DNA of 64,000 bases from contig NZ_LFMW01000001.1 in assembly GCF_001050345.1 (NCBI RefSeq), positions 558,001 to 622,000 on the forward strand, written 5' to 3'. Source of the DNA: Pseudomonas fildesensis. Lineage in GTDB: Bacteria > Pseudomonadota > Gammaproteobacteria > Pseudomonadales > Pseudomonadaceae. The notes beneath the pieces were generated by a model, which saw only the letters and a list, made by a program, of their open reading frames with translations, had not been told where the DNA came from and did not search any database. Both the position numbers and the translations under genes were made by a program. Shown piece by piece: positions 18,610-28,772 of this stretch (position 1 is the first letter of the stretch; each line of letters starts with the position of its first letter).

Positions 18610-21600
18610 ATGCCTGACGCCCCCGAGTTTCATGGAGCTCACTTTGAGTTCATCAAGACCGCCCTGCCCGACTGGGTCAAACAGGCTTCACTGACGCGTT
18701 TGCGCGCGCTGAAACGCACCGGGCTTTCTGGTACGGCCCCCTATCCCCAGGCGTCCCGCCAGCAACACCTGCACCTGCAAGGCGCGGTTTCGCAACAGTG
18801 GCAATCGCAGAACGCACTGGACCAGGCCTTTGCCGACCTGAGCGATGTAAAAGCCTTCGCCGAACCGCTGCTCAAAGGCGCCTTGCAAGCACAGTACGGC
18901 GATATAGATGTGCGCACGACGTTCCTGCGCACCTACGTCAACGCTGACCAAGCGTGGTGGACGATCAACGTCAAGCCTGGCGTCTACAGCCGTACCGTTT
19001 CACTGCTGGACGCGGCGCTGCACAACTTCGCCGCCAACGACCAGTTTGTCGACGCCGCCTTCCTCGGCCCGGCCGATGCCCGTGGCCAACAGGACATCCT
19101 CACGCTGCGTCATCAAACCCACGGCACCCCGCTGACCGCCGTGGCGTTCAAGGCGATCTGCCGCGCGCTGGACATCGGCGCGCGCTACCAGGCAAGCCTC
19201 ACCCGACGCCTGGGGTTCAACGACCCGGCGCGGGCACGTGCCCTGCGTGACCAGGTCATAGGCAGCCAGCAACAGGGCCTGCGCACCGCCGCGCACCTGG
19301 CATTACTCAAGGGCGACATCCAGGCCGACGCGCATGGGCTGATGCTCAGCGTCAGCCAGGGCCAGGCTAACCTGGCGCTCGATGGCAAAACCATCGGCTG
19401 CTATAGCTTGAGCCTCATGGACATGGCACTGGCCGGCATCGTGATTTTCGCCACCGAGCAGTCAACCGCCGCGCGACGCCTGATCGTCTACGTACCCCAA
19501 GACCCGGAGCACCCACTCAAGGAGTACCCCTCGCCCCAGGCGTTCCAGCAGGAGCTGACCCGCCAGTTGCGCGCCACTCAGGGCTATCAAGGCTTTTTCA
19601 GCCAGTTCGTGGCGCATTCCGAGCGCGGTGCTTTTTTCAGCCAGCTCAACGCGCCGTTGCGCTTGAACCTCCAGGACATCGCCAGCGATTATCAGAACCG
19701 CTCGGCCACGCCCGAGCAGGACACCCTGTGGCGCTACCGCTACCGCATCATGCTGAACAAAATCGTCAACGACGCCCGTGACATTGCCGTGTCCACCGCC
19801 GATGTCGACCGCCACGACCGCTGGGCCTGGTGGGACAACCTGGAAAAAATCCTCGGCGATATCCTCAACGCCGCACTGCTGGTGATCACCCCGTTTGTGC
19901 CGGGGCTTGGCGAGCTGATGCTGGCGTACAGCGCCTATCAAATCACCGACCAAGTCTTCGAAGGCATTGTCGATTGGGCTGAAGGTAGAGGCGCCGAGGC
20001 GTTCGAACAGGCTATCGGCGTGGCCCAGAGTGCGCTGCAGTTCGCGCTGTTTGCCGGGGCGGTCAAGGTGGGTGGAATCCTGCGTCCCAAGCTCTCGGCG
20101 TTTGTCGAAGGCCTGGTGCCGGTCAAGCGTGCCGACGGCCAGGCGCGCCTGTGGCACCCCGACCTTGCACCCTACGCGCAGACCGTCGCGCCGCCCGCCG
20201 GCTCGCCCCCCAAGGCGTCGGGCCTTCACCCAATAGGTGACAAAACCTTGCTGGCACTGGATGGCCGTCACTATGAAGTGCGGCAAGAGCCTGTCACCGA
20301 AAAGCACCACGTGGTGCACCCGACCCGGCCCGATGCGTATCGCCCGCGGGTGACCTTCAACGGCGAAGGCGCGTTTGTGCATGAAGGCGAGCAACCGCGT
20401 AGTTGGGACAGCAGCACCCTGATGCGCCGCCTCGGCCATCGCATGCACGGTTTCAGTGACACCGAACTTGAGCAGATGCGCGTCGCCAGCGCCACCGACG
20501 AGGGCGTATTGCGCAGCGTGTATGTGCACAACCAAGGTACGCCGCCGCTGCTGGCCGGCACCCTCGCCCGGGCCGAAGCGCAGCGCTACCCGCAGATTGT
20601 CAGCAGCAAGATCCGCAGCGGCCAGGCCCTGGCACAAGATCCGTCCTCCGACTGGTTCGAGCAAATGGTCACTGAACTCCAGGGCTGGCCGCAGGACAAG
20701 GCCATCGAGGTGTTTCAAAAGTCCGACTTCAGCGGTGTCTCGCACACGTTCGGCCACCCGCACGCCGGGCCGGCCGATACCTTGCGGTTAAGCGTGGCCC
20801 AGGTGATGTCCGGCAACCTGCCAGAGCGGGTATTGGGCTTTCTCGACGAACCCGCCATCCACACCCTGCTCGGCGCCGACGTTGCACCGCCGCAGCGTGT
20901 GCAGCACTTGCGCAACCAATTGGCGGATTACGTGGAGAGCCAGACCGGCGATATTGCCCAGCGCGTTTACCAGACCTGGGAATCGATCCGCGAACCCCGG
21001 ATGCAGTTGTTGCGCCACGCCGCCCCCGACCTGGACACCAGCGCCGCACGGGCGGTCATTGGCCGCGCCACAGCGGCGGAACTGGCCGTGATGGATCAGC
21101 ACCAACGTGTGCCCCTGCGGCTACAAAATCTTGCGCGGGAAGTAGGCTTTGCCGCGCGCACCGTAAGGGCCTTTGAAGGATTTGATCAGGTGCCGGCTCC
21201 GCTGGACACCGAACACCTGGTGCTCAACACCCTGAAAACCCACAGCGACGTGTTCACCGACCTGCACGTGGAGATTCGCGAGCAGCGTGTCGACGGTGCG
21301 GTGCATTGCGACGTAGGCCCGCCCCACGCCACACACCAACGCATTCTGATTCGCGGCCCCCAGGGCTACACGTTACCGGGCCCGTCAACAACCAGCGCCG
21401 TCAGCCTTTACGACGCTGTGCTGCGCGCCCTGCCCGAACCGCAGCGTGACGCCCTGGGCTATCGGCTGGGCCAGGGTGCGGGGCTCAAGCACTGGCTGAT
21501 GGAAACCCTCGCCCCCCTCGCCGAACGCCGCACCCTGCTGGCCGAGCCGCCCGTGGCCAACGTGGCGGCTCGCGAGACCCTGCAGCTGCTGGGCGGGCCA

Positions 21601-23553
21601 GTCATCAGCCGCTGTGGACGCGAGCCCGCCATGACACCGGCAACCCACGCCCGGGAAGCCTTGCAACAGCTGTTTCCAAGCCTCAACGACGCGCGTCTGG
21701 AGCGCTTCCTGACAGAGTTTGAACCCGGCCCATTACGCATCGTCCTCAACGACCTGATTGTCGAACAACACCAATTGCTGGCCGACCTGAATGCCTGGGA
21801 GTCAGCCCCCACCGGCCGCACAAAAGACAGCCGTGAGGATCGCCGGGAAAAGCGTCGACGAGGCCAATGGGCGCTGGTGCTGAGACGCTGCTGGGAAGAC
21901 CGGTTCGCCGAACACCTCGACGGGTTTGACCAAGTACAAAGTGGCGCCCGGCTGGACACGCACGGCCTGCAACTGCCCGAGACACTGCCCAGGCTCACCA
22001 CTCGCTTTGAACATGTTACGTCCCTGGCCATCGGCGACTCAGGGATGAAATCGAACCATGGGGCTTTGCTCGAATGGTTTCCATCCCTGCGTTCACTGGA
22101 CCTGAACTACAACGACGTTGAGCAACTGCCGGCCGAACTCGGCAAGCTGCGGTTTCTGAAGCACTTGAGCATGGCCCACAACAACCTGCAACTGAGGCCG
22201 TCGGACATCGCCCTGCTGAAAAGTTTGCGCCGCATGGAAGCCTTGAACCTCAGCAACAACCCATTGGAATGGGCACCCGACATCAGCCTGATGCCTAACC
22301 TGCGCTACCTTGACCTGTCCGAGACGCAGATCAGCGATTGGCCCGCCGGCCTGCTGGCCCAGCCCAGGAGTGAGCGATTTACGCTCGATTTGCGCGGCAC
22401 AAGGATAGACACCGTGCCCGACCTTACGCCCGGTTCGGAGCGTGCGGCGCTCATCGCACGCGCCCGCATCAACCGCCTGCGGCTGCCGGCAGTGCACCGC
22501 GAACGCCTGGCGAGTTATCGCCTCGGCGCCGGCCTGGACCCCGAACGCACCTATGAACCGCAGGGCGAAATGACGCCCTGGCTGACCGATATCGACGCCA
22601 GCGAGCGCGAAAGCCACGCCCGGCTATGGAGCGCCGTGGAGCTTGAGCACGGCTCCCAAGGGTTCTTCGAAGTCATTCGCTACCTGCAACCTCCGGAATT
22701 CTTCGAAACCGTCGCAGACGAACAGCGCTATACGGCCAATCAACCACAACTGGCGCAACAGGTCTGGCGACTGTTGCGCGCCGTGCATACCGACAGCGGC
22801 TTGCGCGAGCGGCTGTTTCGACTGTCGAGCTTTCCCGGCTTGTGTGCCGACGGCGGCGCACAGATTTTCAATGAGATGGGGATAGAGGTGCTCGCCAGCG
22901 AAGCCCGCAACCAGGCCATCAGCGGCCTCGAACGTGAAGCCCGGCTGGTGACCCTGGCGCGCGGTGCGGCCCGGCTCAAATTGCTGAGCAAGGTCATCCG
23001 CGAAGACATCGCCCATCGCCTCAAGCCTGTGGCCGAAGGTGGCCTGGGCCTGCGTTTGCGCTCACAGATGCAGGACGGCCTGCCGGGTACGGTGGATGAA
23101 GTGGACATCTACCTCGCCTACCAGACCTCGCTGGCCGAGAGACTGGACCTGCCGTGGCTGTCGGACCACATGCTCTACCGGCGCACGGCCAATGTCAGCG
23201 CGGGCAGGATTGCCCAGGCGTACACCACCGTCGAGGAACTGGGCGAGGGCGACGGGCTGGTCAACCAGATGCTTCTGGAACCCTACTGGGAGGAACACCT
23301 GCGCGAGCGCTATGACGACCAATACCGCGACAACGAGCGTGTGTACGCCGACAAGTTTTACGCCCTCGATGACCAGCAAACCGCCGAGAACATGCCGGAT
23401 GAACAATACAACCGGCTGCTCAATGACCTGGGCTACGACGAGAAGGCGTGGATGCGCAAGGTCACGCGTGAGGCTCTGGCGCAGGCTTCGGGCATGACCA
23501 ATCGCGCCGGCCTGCGCCCATCAGTTACAACTGCGAATCCCAGATCACGGTGA
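18610..23553 (+). CDS. Second large LRR / NEL-type E3 ubiquitin ligase effector-like protein
   Basis: The product (about 1647 aa, from MPDAPEFHGAHFEFIKTALP) has the same plan as the protein at 6991-13473: a long dermonecrotic-toxin-like N-terminal region, LRRs at about 1131-1277 (LRSLDLNYNDV, LKHLSMAHNNL, MEALNLSNNPL) and a NEL domain to the end. The CxD active-site motif reads CADG with Cys1412. Segments such as GRATAAELAVMDQHQRVPLR also match the first protein, so the two are diverged paralogues. A hydrophobic stretch near residues 418-445 may be membrane-active. No signal peptide was seen. The last 29 bp overlap the 3' end of the convergent pilus adhesin gene. The open frame extends upstream into the PBP gene; the ATG at 18610 was chosen on homology. 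Confidence 0.85.
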   Translation: MPDAPEFHGAHFEFIKTALPDWVKQASLTRLRALKRTGLSGTAPYPQASRQQHLHLQGAVSQQWQSQNALDQAFADLSDVKAFAEPLLKGALQAQYGDIDVRTTFLRTYVNADQAWWTINVKPGVYSRTVSLLDAALHNFAANDQFVDAAFLGPADARGQQDILTLRHQTHGTPLTAVAFKAICRALDIGARYQASLTRRLGFNDPARARALRDQVIGSQQQGLRTAAHLALLKGDIQADAHGLMLSVSQGQANLALDGKTIGCYSLSLMDMALAGIVIFATEQSTAARRLIVYVPQDPEHPLKEYPSPQAFQQELTRQLRATQGYQGFFSQFVAHSERGAFFSQLNAPLRLNLQDIASDYQNRSATPEQDTLWRYRYRIMLNKIVNDARDIAVSTADVDRHDRWAWWDNLEKILGDILNAALLVITPFVPGLGELMLAYSAYQITDQVFEGIVDWAEGRGAEAFEQAIGVAQSALQFALFAGAVKVGGILRPKLSAFVEGLVPVKRADGQARLWHPDLAPYAQTVAPPAGSPPKASGLHPIGDKTLLALDGRHYEVRQEPVTEKHHVVHPTRPDAYRPRVTFNGEGAFVHEGEQPRSWDSSTLMRRLGHRMHGFSDTELEQMRVASATDEGVLRSVYVHNQGTPPLLAGTLARAEAQRYPQIVSSKIRSGQALAQDPSSDWFEQMVTELQGWPQDKAIEVFQKSDFSGVSHTFGHPHAGPADTLRLSVAQVMSGNLPERVLGFLDEPAIHTLLGADVAPPQRVQHLRNQLADYVESQTGDIAQRVYQTWESIREPRMQLLRHAAPDLDTSAARAVIGRATAAELAVMDQHQRVPLRLQNLAREVGFAARTVRAFEGFDQVPAPLDTEHLVLNTLKTHSDVFTDLHVEIREQRVDGAVHCDVGPPHATHQRILIRGPQGYTLPGPSTTSAVSLYDAVLRALPEPQRDALGYRLGQGAGLKHWLMETLAPLAERRTLLAEPPVANVAARETLQLLGGPVISRCGREPAMTPATHAREALQQLFPSLNDARLERFLTEFEPGPLRIVLNDLIVEQHQLLADLNAWESAPTGRTKDSREDRREKRRRGQWALVLRRCWEDRFAEHLDGFDQVQSGARLDTHGLQLPETLPRLTTRFEHVTSLAIGDSGMKSNHGALLEWFPSLRSLDLNYNDVEQLPAELGKLRFLKHLSMAHNNLQLRPSDIALLKSLRRMEALNLSNNPLEWAPDISLMPNLRYLDLSETQISDWPAGLLAQPRSERFTLDLRGTRIDTVPDLTPGSERAALIARARINRLRLPAVHRERLASYRLGAGLDPERTYEPQGEMTPWLTDIDASERESHARLWSAVELEHGSQGFFEVIRYLQPPEFFETVADEQRYTANQPQLAQQVWRLLRAVHTDSGLRERLFRLSSFPGLCADGGAQIFNEMGIEVLASEARNQAISGLEREARLVTLARGAARLKLLSKVIREDIAHRLKPVAEGGLGLRLRSQMQDGLPGTVDEVDIYLAYQTSLAERLDLPWLSDHMLYRRTANVSAGRIAQAYTTVEELGEGDGLVNQMLLEPYWEEHLRERYDDQYRDNERVYADKFYALDDQQTAENMPDEQYNRLLNDLGYDEKAWMRKVTREALAQASGMTNRAGLRPSVTTANPRSR

Positions 23554-24754
23554 CGCTGCCCGAGTAGGTCCGCCCCGCGCCGGGTTGCAGCATTTGCTCC
23601 ACCGCGTCGCGGGGAATCTCGAAGTGCAAGGTACTGGGCTTGCGGTCCACGTACTGCGTGGGCTGGAACAACTCTGTACCCACACCGTCTCGACGCAATG
23701 GCAGACGATTGACGGGCCGCCCAAGCGCATCGGTGATGCCGTAGGGCATGCTCACACTGACATTCACTGGCACCGCATGCCCGGAAACACTGTCCTTCAC
23801 CCCACACGCGCTGTCGCCCTCGGCGTACTGGCATTCGAGCTGCATCTTGAAGCGCGAGGAGGCATAGAGGTTGACGGTCTGGTCGCGGAACAGCTTCGCC
23901 GGCTTGCGCCCCTGATTCAACCACGCCTGCCAGCCACCCTGCGGGATCAGTTCGACCGTGTTGCCACCCGGCGGAATGTCGACCTTGAGGATGTGGTCCA
24001 CGTCCAGGGTGAAGTTGAAAGTCAGCACCTCGTCAGTAGGTATCATCACATCGCCCATGTCGAAATCCTTACCAGGCCCTACCGAATAGGTGATAGTCCC
24101 GGTGTATTTGCCAGAGGCCATCTTCAGAGGGTTCGGGGTTTTAAGCGCATAGGCGTATTCGGTGGTGCTGTACCAGAACGCAGTGATATCCATCGATGGA
24201 ATTCGGTTACACACACCTGCATTCTCCGGAACTATCCAAAAAAACAGGACCAAGGTGGTGCCTGCTGCAAGATAATTAACCCCCGTGCACGGCGCTGGTG
24301 CATTCCTCCACATGCTCTGCCAAGCGACCCCCGGTTGAGCCCAGGCTTCGACGTGGGGCCGTATATCCCAACGATGACCAATGCCGGCGATGCGCATCTG
24401 CACCGTACTGGACTCCCCGGTCTCCTCATGCATGACCGGTACGTCTCGCCATTCCGACGGGACTTTCCACATGGCGCCCTGACGAGGGTCGGTGTGGTTC
24501 GCCAGAATCGGCGTTTTCGCATGGAAGTTCAGCGCATTGGTTCGAATGGTAAATATCCCCATCGCCTTGCATTGCGACGGGATGTGCCAAGGGCAGATGC
24601 CGCTCTCGGGTGTGGTGTTCTTGAACTCGTTTTTTTGCGGGCTGGTGGGGTCGGGCCGAAAACTTGCCTCGATGTCCTGCACCAGGGCCTGCGCGGTCGG
24701 GATGCTGCCCAGGAACAACAGGCACATCAAGCCGAGTGTTCTATTCAAAATCAT
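23525..24754 (-). CDS. CS1/cable-pilus type tip adhesin / pilus initiator (CfaE/CblD-like)
   Basis: The 409-aa product has a signal peptide (MILNRTLGLMCLLFLGSIPTAQA) and several cysteines, as expected for a disulfide-bonded periplasmic pilin. Its two-part architecture and position as last gene match CfaE/CblD, the minor tip protein that starts assembly of alternate chaperone-usher pili and binds receptors. It follows the minor pilin gene by 40 bp. The N-terminal lectin-like half is the likely receptor-binding domain, but the receptor is unknown. Its 3' end overlaps the convergent NEL gene by 29 bp. Confidence 0.8.
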   Translation of the reverse strand: MILNRTLGLMCLLFLGSIPTAQALVQDIEASFRPDPTSPQKNEFKNTTPESGICPWHIPSQCKAMGIFTIRTNALNFHAKTPILANHTDPRQGAMWKVPSEWRDVPVMHEETGESSTVQMRIAGIGHRWDIRPHVEAWAQPGVAWQSMWRNAPAPCTGVNYLAAGTTLVLFFWIVPENAGVCNRIPSMDITAFWYSTTEYAYALKTPNPLKMASGKYTGTITYSVGPGKDFDMGDVMIPTDEVLTFNFTLDVDHILKVDIPPGGNTVELIPQGGWQAWLNQGRKPAKLFRDQTVNLYASSRFKMQLECQYAEGDSACGVKDSVSGHAVPVNVSVSMPYGITDALGRPVNRLPLRRDGVGTELFQPTQYVDRKPSTLHFEIPRDAVEQMLQPGAGRTYSGSVTVIWDSQL

Positions 24755-24794
24755 TGTTTTCCACTCAATAATTGTTGCGATTGCATCACTCGCT

Positions 24795-25295
24795 TCAAGG
24801 CCTTAAAGCATCGAAGATGATCTGCACACTGCCAAAATACTGGCCGGGTCGATAACCCTCGTCCGGCACCTGCGCGGCAATGGTCAGCGCGACGCGCTTA
24901 CCCACCTTGGCCTCTTCCTCGGGCACTACCAGGTTGTCGGACAGGTCGAGCCGGTGGCCGTTAAACGTCACGTTCAGCGCGATCGAGTCAACCCCGTTGA
25001 ACAGCGTCGGCTCATACCCCAGGCGCGCCGTAATACCGCCAAGGACGTTTTTCACATCGAAGTCTTCCCGCAACGGGCTGAGCGCTTCGGTGACCGGGTT
25101 CCAGCTCATTTTCTGCTCGCGCTCAAGAAACTGTGAGTTGAGCGGCAACACGTAGAAATCCGCCGTCGGAATACTCACCGAGACATCGAAGGTGTGCTCT
25201 TCCCGCGCCGCAAACGTGGACTGACAGAGCAGTACCCAGCAGCCGCCCACCCACCAAGCCACGGCGCGCCGACCGCGATTCAATCCCCTGTTCAT
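24795..25295 (-). CDS. CS1-type fimbrial subunit (second/minor pilin)
   Basis: The 166-aa preprotein has a signal peptide ending near STFAA and a CS1-type pilin body. Shared blocks with the major pilin at 28773-29255 include VSIPTADFYVLP against ASIPTKQFHAQP, and MSWNPVTEALSPLREDFDVKN against MSYNPVTSTLSSLRETFDVKN. Its start overlaps the chaperone stop (TGATG), which implies translational coupling. A second pilin inside the operon suggests a minor or anchoring subunit, or an alternative shaft protein. Confidence 0.8.
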   Translation of the reverse strand: MNRGLNRGRRAVAWWVGGCWVLLCQSTFAAREEHTFDVSVSIPTADFYVLPLNSQFLEREQKMSWNPVTEALSPLREDFDVKNVLGGITARLGYEPTLFNGVDSIALNVTFNGHRLDLSDNLVVPEEEAKVGKRVALTIAAQVPDEGYRPGQYFGSVQIIFDALRP

Positions 25296-26110
25296 CAGCC
25301 TTTCACCTCATGCACCTTGTGCTCGCCACCTTCGACCACATGGAAGCGGTACACCCGGCCCGGTTTCTTCTCGAAGCTAAAGACACGCCCGGGCAACACG
25401 TGATTCTTGGTCACCGGGTTGCACTCCAGGGCGTCACTGGCCGAGCAGTCCTTGAACTCATCGACCAACACCACGCTGTTGCCGTTATTGCGCAGTTGGT
25501 ACTGACCGGGGTCATTGTCGATTTGCGTATCGAAGCGGGTATTTTTCGGCCGTACAAAAAACACCGTGCCGTAGCCCGCCAACACACTCACACCGGCCGA
25601 CAACGTCTGCTTGTAGGCATCACGCTCCTCTTGAGTGACGGCAAACTCGTCTTCCTTTTCCGGCACCACGGGGATGTAGCGCACGCGGAAGTAACGCTCC
25701 TTGTCGCGATCACCGCGGTGCAAAAGGCGAGTGCCCTGGGTGCCATTGGGCGGCACGATCAGCCGGGCGGGGCTGGCCATCAGGCCGTCGCGCGTACCGT
25801 CAGGCAGGCTTTTGAGAGGCACTTCCCTGGCAGTGCCGTCGGCGCCGTAGAGGATTTCCAGCACGGTGACTTTGACAAAGGCGGTACTGTCACCGCCGTT
25901 GAACACCCGCTTGAGGTAGTTGCTCTTGTCACCGTCCAGGTAGTCGTACACCACCCCCACATTGATACTCGGCCCGGCGTGGGCGTTAAACGACAACATC
26001 AACAACCCCAGTACCGCCAGCAACACCTTCATAGCTTTCAACCTCATGGATAATCCGCCTGACCCTGACACTTGAAAAAAACCACCCAACAACCGTTTCA
26101 CGCTGCTCAT
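25295..26110 (-). CDS. Periplasmic pilus chaperone (CfaA/CblB-like)
   Basis: The product is a periplasmic chaperone of the alternate chaperone-usher family with two Ig-like domains; it holds pilins unfolded-competent and delivers them to the usher. The ATG at 26110 has a strong AAGGGGAG ribosome site 17 bp after the usher stop, giving 271 aa with an unusually long leader. Starts at 26047 (MRLKAMKVLLAVLG) or 26032 would give a more normal signal peptide ending at FNAHA. Processing would be the same in each case. Confidence 0.8.
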   Translation of the reverse strand: MSSVKRLLGGFFQVSGSGGLSMRLKAMKVLLAVLGLLMLSFNAHAGPSINVGVVYDYLDGDKSNYLKRVFNGGDSTAFVKVTVLEILYGADGTAREVPLKSLPDGTRDGLMASPARLIVPPNGTQGTRLLHRGDRDKERYFRVRYIPVVPEKEDEFAVTQEERDAYKQTLSAGVSVLAGYGTVFFVRPKNTRFDTQIDNDPGQYQLRNNGNSVVLVDEFKDCSASDALECNPVTKNHVLPGRVFSFEKKPGRVYRFHVVEGGEHKVHEVKG

Positions 26111-26126
26111 CACCCGCTCCCCTTCA

Positions 26127-28652
26127 TCAACCTGCCGCTGCGGCAGTGCTGGCGGTGTCTGCCAACGTGTCCGGCGTGCAGCGCAGATCACCGATCATCA
26201 AGATGTCGTTTTCCACCCGCGCAGCACTGGTATCGAGGCGGAAACGGCAGAGCAATTGGTTACCCTGGCGCACTTCCAGGGTGGGTGAGGCGGCGTTCAT
26301 TTCCATGGAGAAGAACCCGTCCACTTCGCTGACTCCACGGCTGGCGTGGTTGATCACGTGATGCCCTTTCAGGGGCTGGCCCTGGGGATCGATCAGGCGA
26401 CCGAGCACCGTCACGGTTTTCATCACGCTGACCTTGCGGTATTGCACGCCGCCCTTGTTCAGGTGATAGCGGGTACGCGCCGGCTCAATGTTCGCGGCAG
26501 GTACATGGTTGCCTTCAAAATCGAAGCTCAGCGAGCTGCTCTTGTAGGCGGTGATGGGGATAAAGTTGCGACCGGCACGCAAGGCCGTGCTGCCCCCCGT
26601 CATGTCGTCGGCACGCAGGGCGATATCGTCGACGTCGCTCTCCACATCGATAATCATGCCCGCGCCGCTGCCGTGATACTGGCTGGTCAGCGCCAACTTG
26701 CTCTCGCCCACCGCGAAGGTATTCCACAGGTTCAGGCCACCACTGAATTCGTTGTTGTAGGAGGAGCGCAACATGAATGCATCACCGTCGACCTGCTCCG
26801 TCTGGAAGCTGGCCATGCCGGACAGGCCGACGCCATAGGTGTCGGTACTGGCGGTGGCCGAGACGCTTTGCAGCACATGGTTTTGCATGTCCTTGCGGTA
26901 GGTCACGGACGCATTGTTGTCGCGCCCGCCCTCACGGCCGGTGCGCGTACCGATGCTAGCGGACCAATGCTCGCCAGGGCCACCCAAGGCCAGGCTGACA
27001 CTGAAATCGACCCCACGATTGCGCTCGTCACCCGTGCTGGCGCTGCCGGGCCGGTCGAATAACGACAGGCGCCAGTTGGCATCGCTGCCCCACCAAAACG
27101 TACGCTGCGTCCAGCCCAGGTCCAGGCCCACGCCTTCGGTATAGCCCTCGCTGTGGGAGAGCCTGGCATTCAACGAATTCTTCACGTCCACACGATGATT
27201 GAGGGAAACGGACGAGTTGCTGGTCTGCCCGGTAAAGATGTTGCGCTGACGGATACGCGTGCCGTCGGACAAGGTTTCGTAGGTGTTGCGGGTGTCGAGC
27301 CAGCTGCGGTTATGGCTGAACACCACGCTGCCCGCGCCATAGCTGTACAGCCCGTTGATATCGACACCGGTGCCGTAGTTATCGGTCTGGTAAACGTTGG
27401 CGTACAGGCTGGCATTGTTGGCCACGGCCAGGTCCACAGAGGTGCCGTACTGCATGTGGTCTCTGACCTGGCGCCCCGACAGGCCCACGACCACACGGGG
27501 GTGCAACAGATAGTTGACCGACGCACCGGCGGTCATGTCGCCGCTGTTCTGCTCGTCCCAGTTACTGAGCAGCTTGCTTTCCTGGCCGGCAAACACGTTG
27601 TAGCGCCAGCGCTCATCGTGGTTACGCCAGTTGTTGGGCTTGTACACCAACTCCTGGGTGGTGGCGGTGATCTGGCCATCTTCCACCAGGCGCACTTCCA
27701 CATCGTAGATGCCGCCGGGCAACGTCCGGGTATCCAGGCTTTGCAAGCCGGCACCGACTATCTGAGTGTTGATCAGCAAGCCGTTGCGATAAATCTCCAC
27801 CGAGCCCTGACGGTTGGCGGTGACAAAAATCGGGTAAATACTGGCCTTGGGGTTACTCACCATGAGGCTGTCGGAGCTGCCATACATCACGCCGATGGCG
27901 GTGTCCGGGCTGGCGCCGAAGGTACGTAATTGCCGGGTGAGGCCTTCGGCATTCGGCGTGAAGTAGCCCAGGCGCAGGAAGCGGCCTTCGAGTTCGCGCT
28001 GGGTGTAGAGCGAATACACCGAGTGCTTGATGCCGTCATCGTCCGGCCCGCCCAGCCGGGAAAATTGCATGTTCAGGGTCTGGTTCCAGAGCCCCATGCT
28101 GCTATTGGCTTCGATGCCAAAACGGCCGCCGGTGTCCTGCCCCTGGCCACCACTGATATTCAGTTGATTGCTCACGATCAGGCCGTGACTGCCGTCTGGC
28201 GGCAGTTCGTGGTAGCGCTGGGGTTGCGCATCACGCTCAACGTTTTCGGTGAGCAGCGACACCAGCGAGTGTTCGAGGTTGTAGTGCACTGCCATCAACT
28301 GTTCGGGGCAACCGCTTGCACACGCGCCCAGCGGCACGCCTTGCTTGAGATAGGCCGCCCAGCGCTCACGCTCGTCAAGCTTGATCGGGCTGCCGTCATG
28401 GTCGGTGAACTCCAACAGGGTCAGGCGATCATCGCGGCTCAGCACAATCATGGCCTCGCCGACAAACAACTGGTCACGCTCAACCCGAACGGCGAGGGGC
28501 ACATCGAAAAAGTGTTCTTCAAAGTCCGCCGGCAGCCCCTTGGCCTGAGCCAACAAGCTTCGTGGTGTTGTACCGTCATCGGTTGCGGCCAGCGCACCCG
28601 AACACAGTAAAAACAAGGCGAGCGCTGTCGCGATGGGAGTCATCGGGAACAT
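26127..28652 (-). CDS. Outer-membrane pilus usher (CfaC/TcfC/CblC-like)
   Basis: The 841-aa protein starts with a signal peptide (MFPMTPIATALALFLLCSGALA) and continues as a usher: N-terminal periplasmic domain, a large beta-barrel with alternating aromatic strands from about residue 150 to 680, and a C-terminal E-set/carboxypeptidase-like domain. It would form the pore that polymerises and secretes the pilus. It lacks resemblance to the classical FimD N-terminus and fits the alternate (alpha) clade. It is flanked by pilin and chaperone genes in the usual order. Confidence 0.85.
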   Translation of the reverse strand: MFPMTPIATALALFLLCSGALAATDDGTTPRSLLAQAKGLPADFEEHFFDVPLAVRVERDQLFVGEAMIVLSRDDRLTLLEFTDHDGSPIKLDERERWAAYLKQGVPLGACASGCPEQLMAVHYNLEHSLVSLLTENVERDAQPQRYHELPPDGSHGLIVSNQLNISGGQGQDTGGRFGIEANSSMGLWNQTLNMQFSRLGGPDDDGIKHSVYSLYTQRELEGRFLRLGYFTPNAEGLTRQLRTFGASPDTAIGVMYGSSDSLMVSNPKASIYPIFVTANRQGSVEIYRNGLLINTQIVGAGLQSLDTRTLPGGIYDVEVRLVEDGQITATTQELVYKPNNWRNHDERWRYNVFAGQESKLLSNWDEQNSGDMTAGASVNYLLHPRVVVGLSGRQVRDHMQYGTSVDLAVANNASLYANVYQTDNYGTGVDINGLYSYGAGSVVFSHNRSWLDTRNTYETLSDGTRIRQRNIFTGQTSNSSVSLNHRVDVKNSLNARLSHSEGYTEGVGLDLGWTQRTFWWGSDANWRLSLFDRPGSASTGDERNRGVDFSVSLALGGPGEHWSASIGTRTGREGGRDNNASVTYRKDMQNHVLQSVSATASTDTYGVGLSGMASFQTEQVDGDAFMLRSSYNNEFSGGLNLWNTFAVGESKLALTSQYHGSGAGMIIDVESDVDDIALRADDMTGGSTALRAGRNFIPITAYKSSSLSFDFEGNHVPAANIEPARTRYHLNKGGVQYRKVSVMKTVTVLGRLIDPQGQPLKGHHVINHASRGVSEVDGFFSMEMNAASPTLEVRQGNQLLCRFRLDTSAARVENDILMIGDLRCTPDTLADTASTAAAAG

Positions 28653-28688
28653 GAACGAAATACCTGAAACAGACGAAAGTCGAGAATC

Positions 28689-28718
28689 AGGCCGATCGCC
28701 TTGACGGTGAATCGGCCT
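28689..28718 (-). terminator. Intercistronic stem-loop after the major pilin gene
   Basis: AGGCCGAT (28689-28696) and ATCGGCCT (28711-28718) pair perfectly, and the loop can extend the stem (CGCC/GGTG). It lies 54 bp after the pilin stop and before the usher. No U-run follows on the transcript, so partial termination or 3'-end protection of pilin mRNA is more likely than full termination. Confidence 0.65.
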
Positions 28719-28772
28719 GCAAGGATGCCGCGCAGAACCTGGGCTCAGCGCGCATCGAGCAACATCAAAGGT

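Noticed and set aside
6991..23553. A complete type III or type VI secretion locus around the NEL genes
   Set aside because: None of the neighbouring genes encodes a secretion component.
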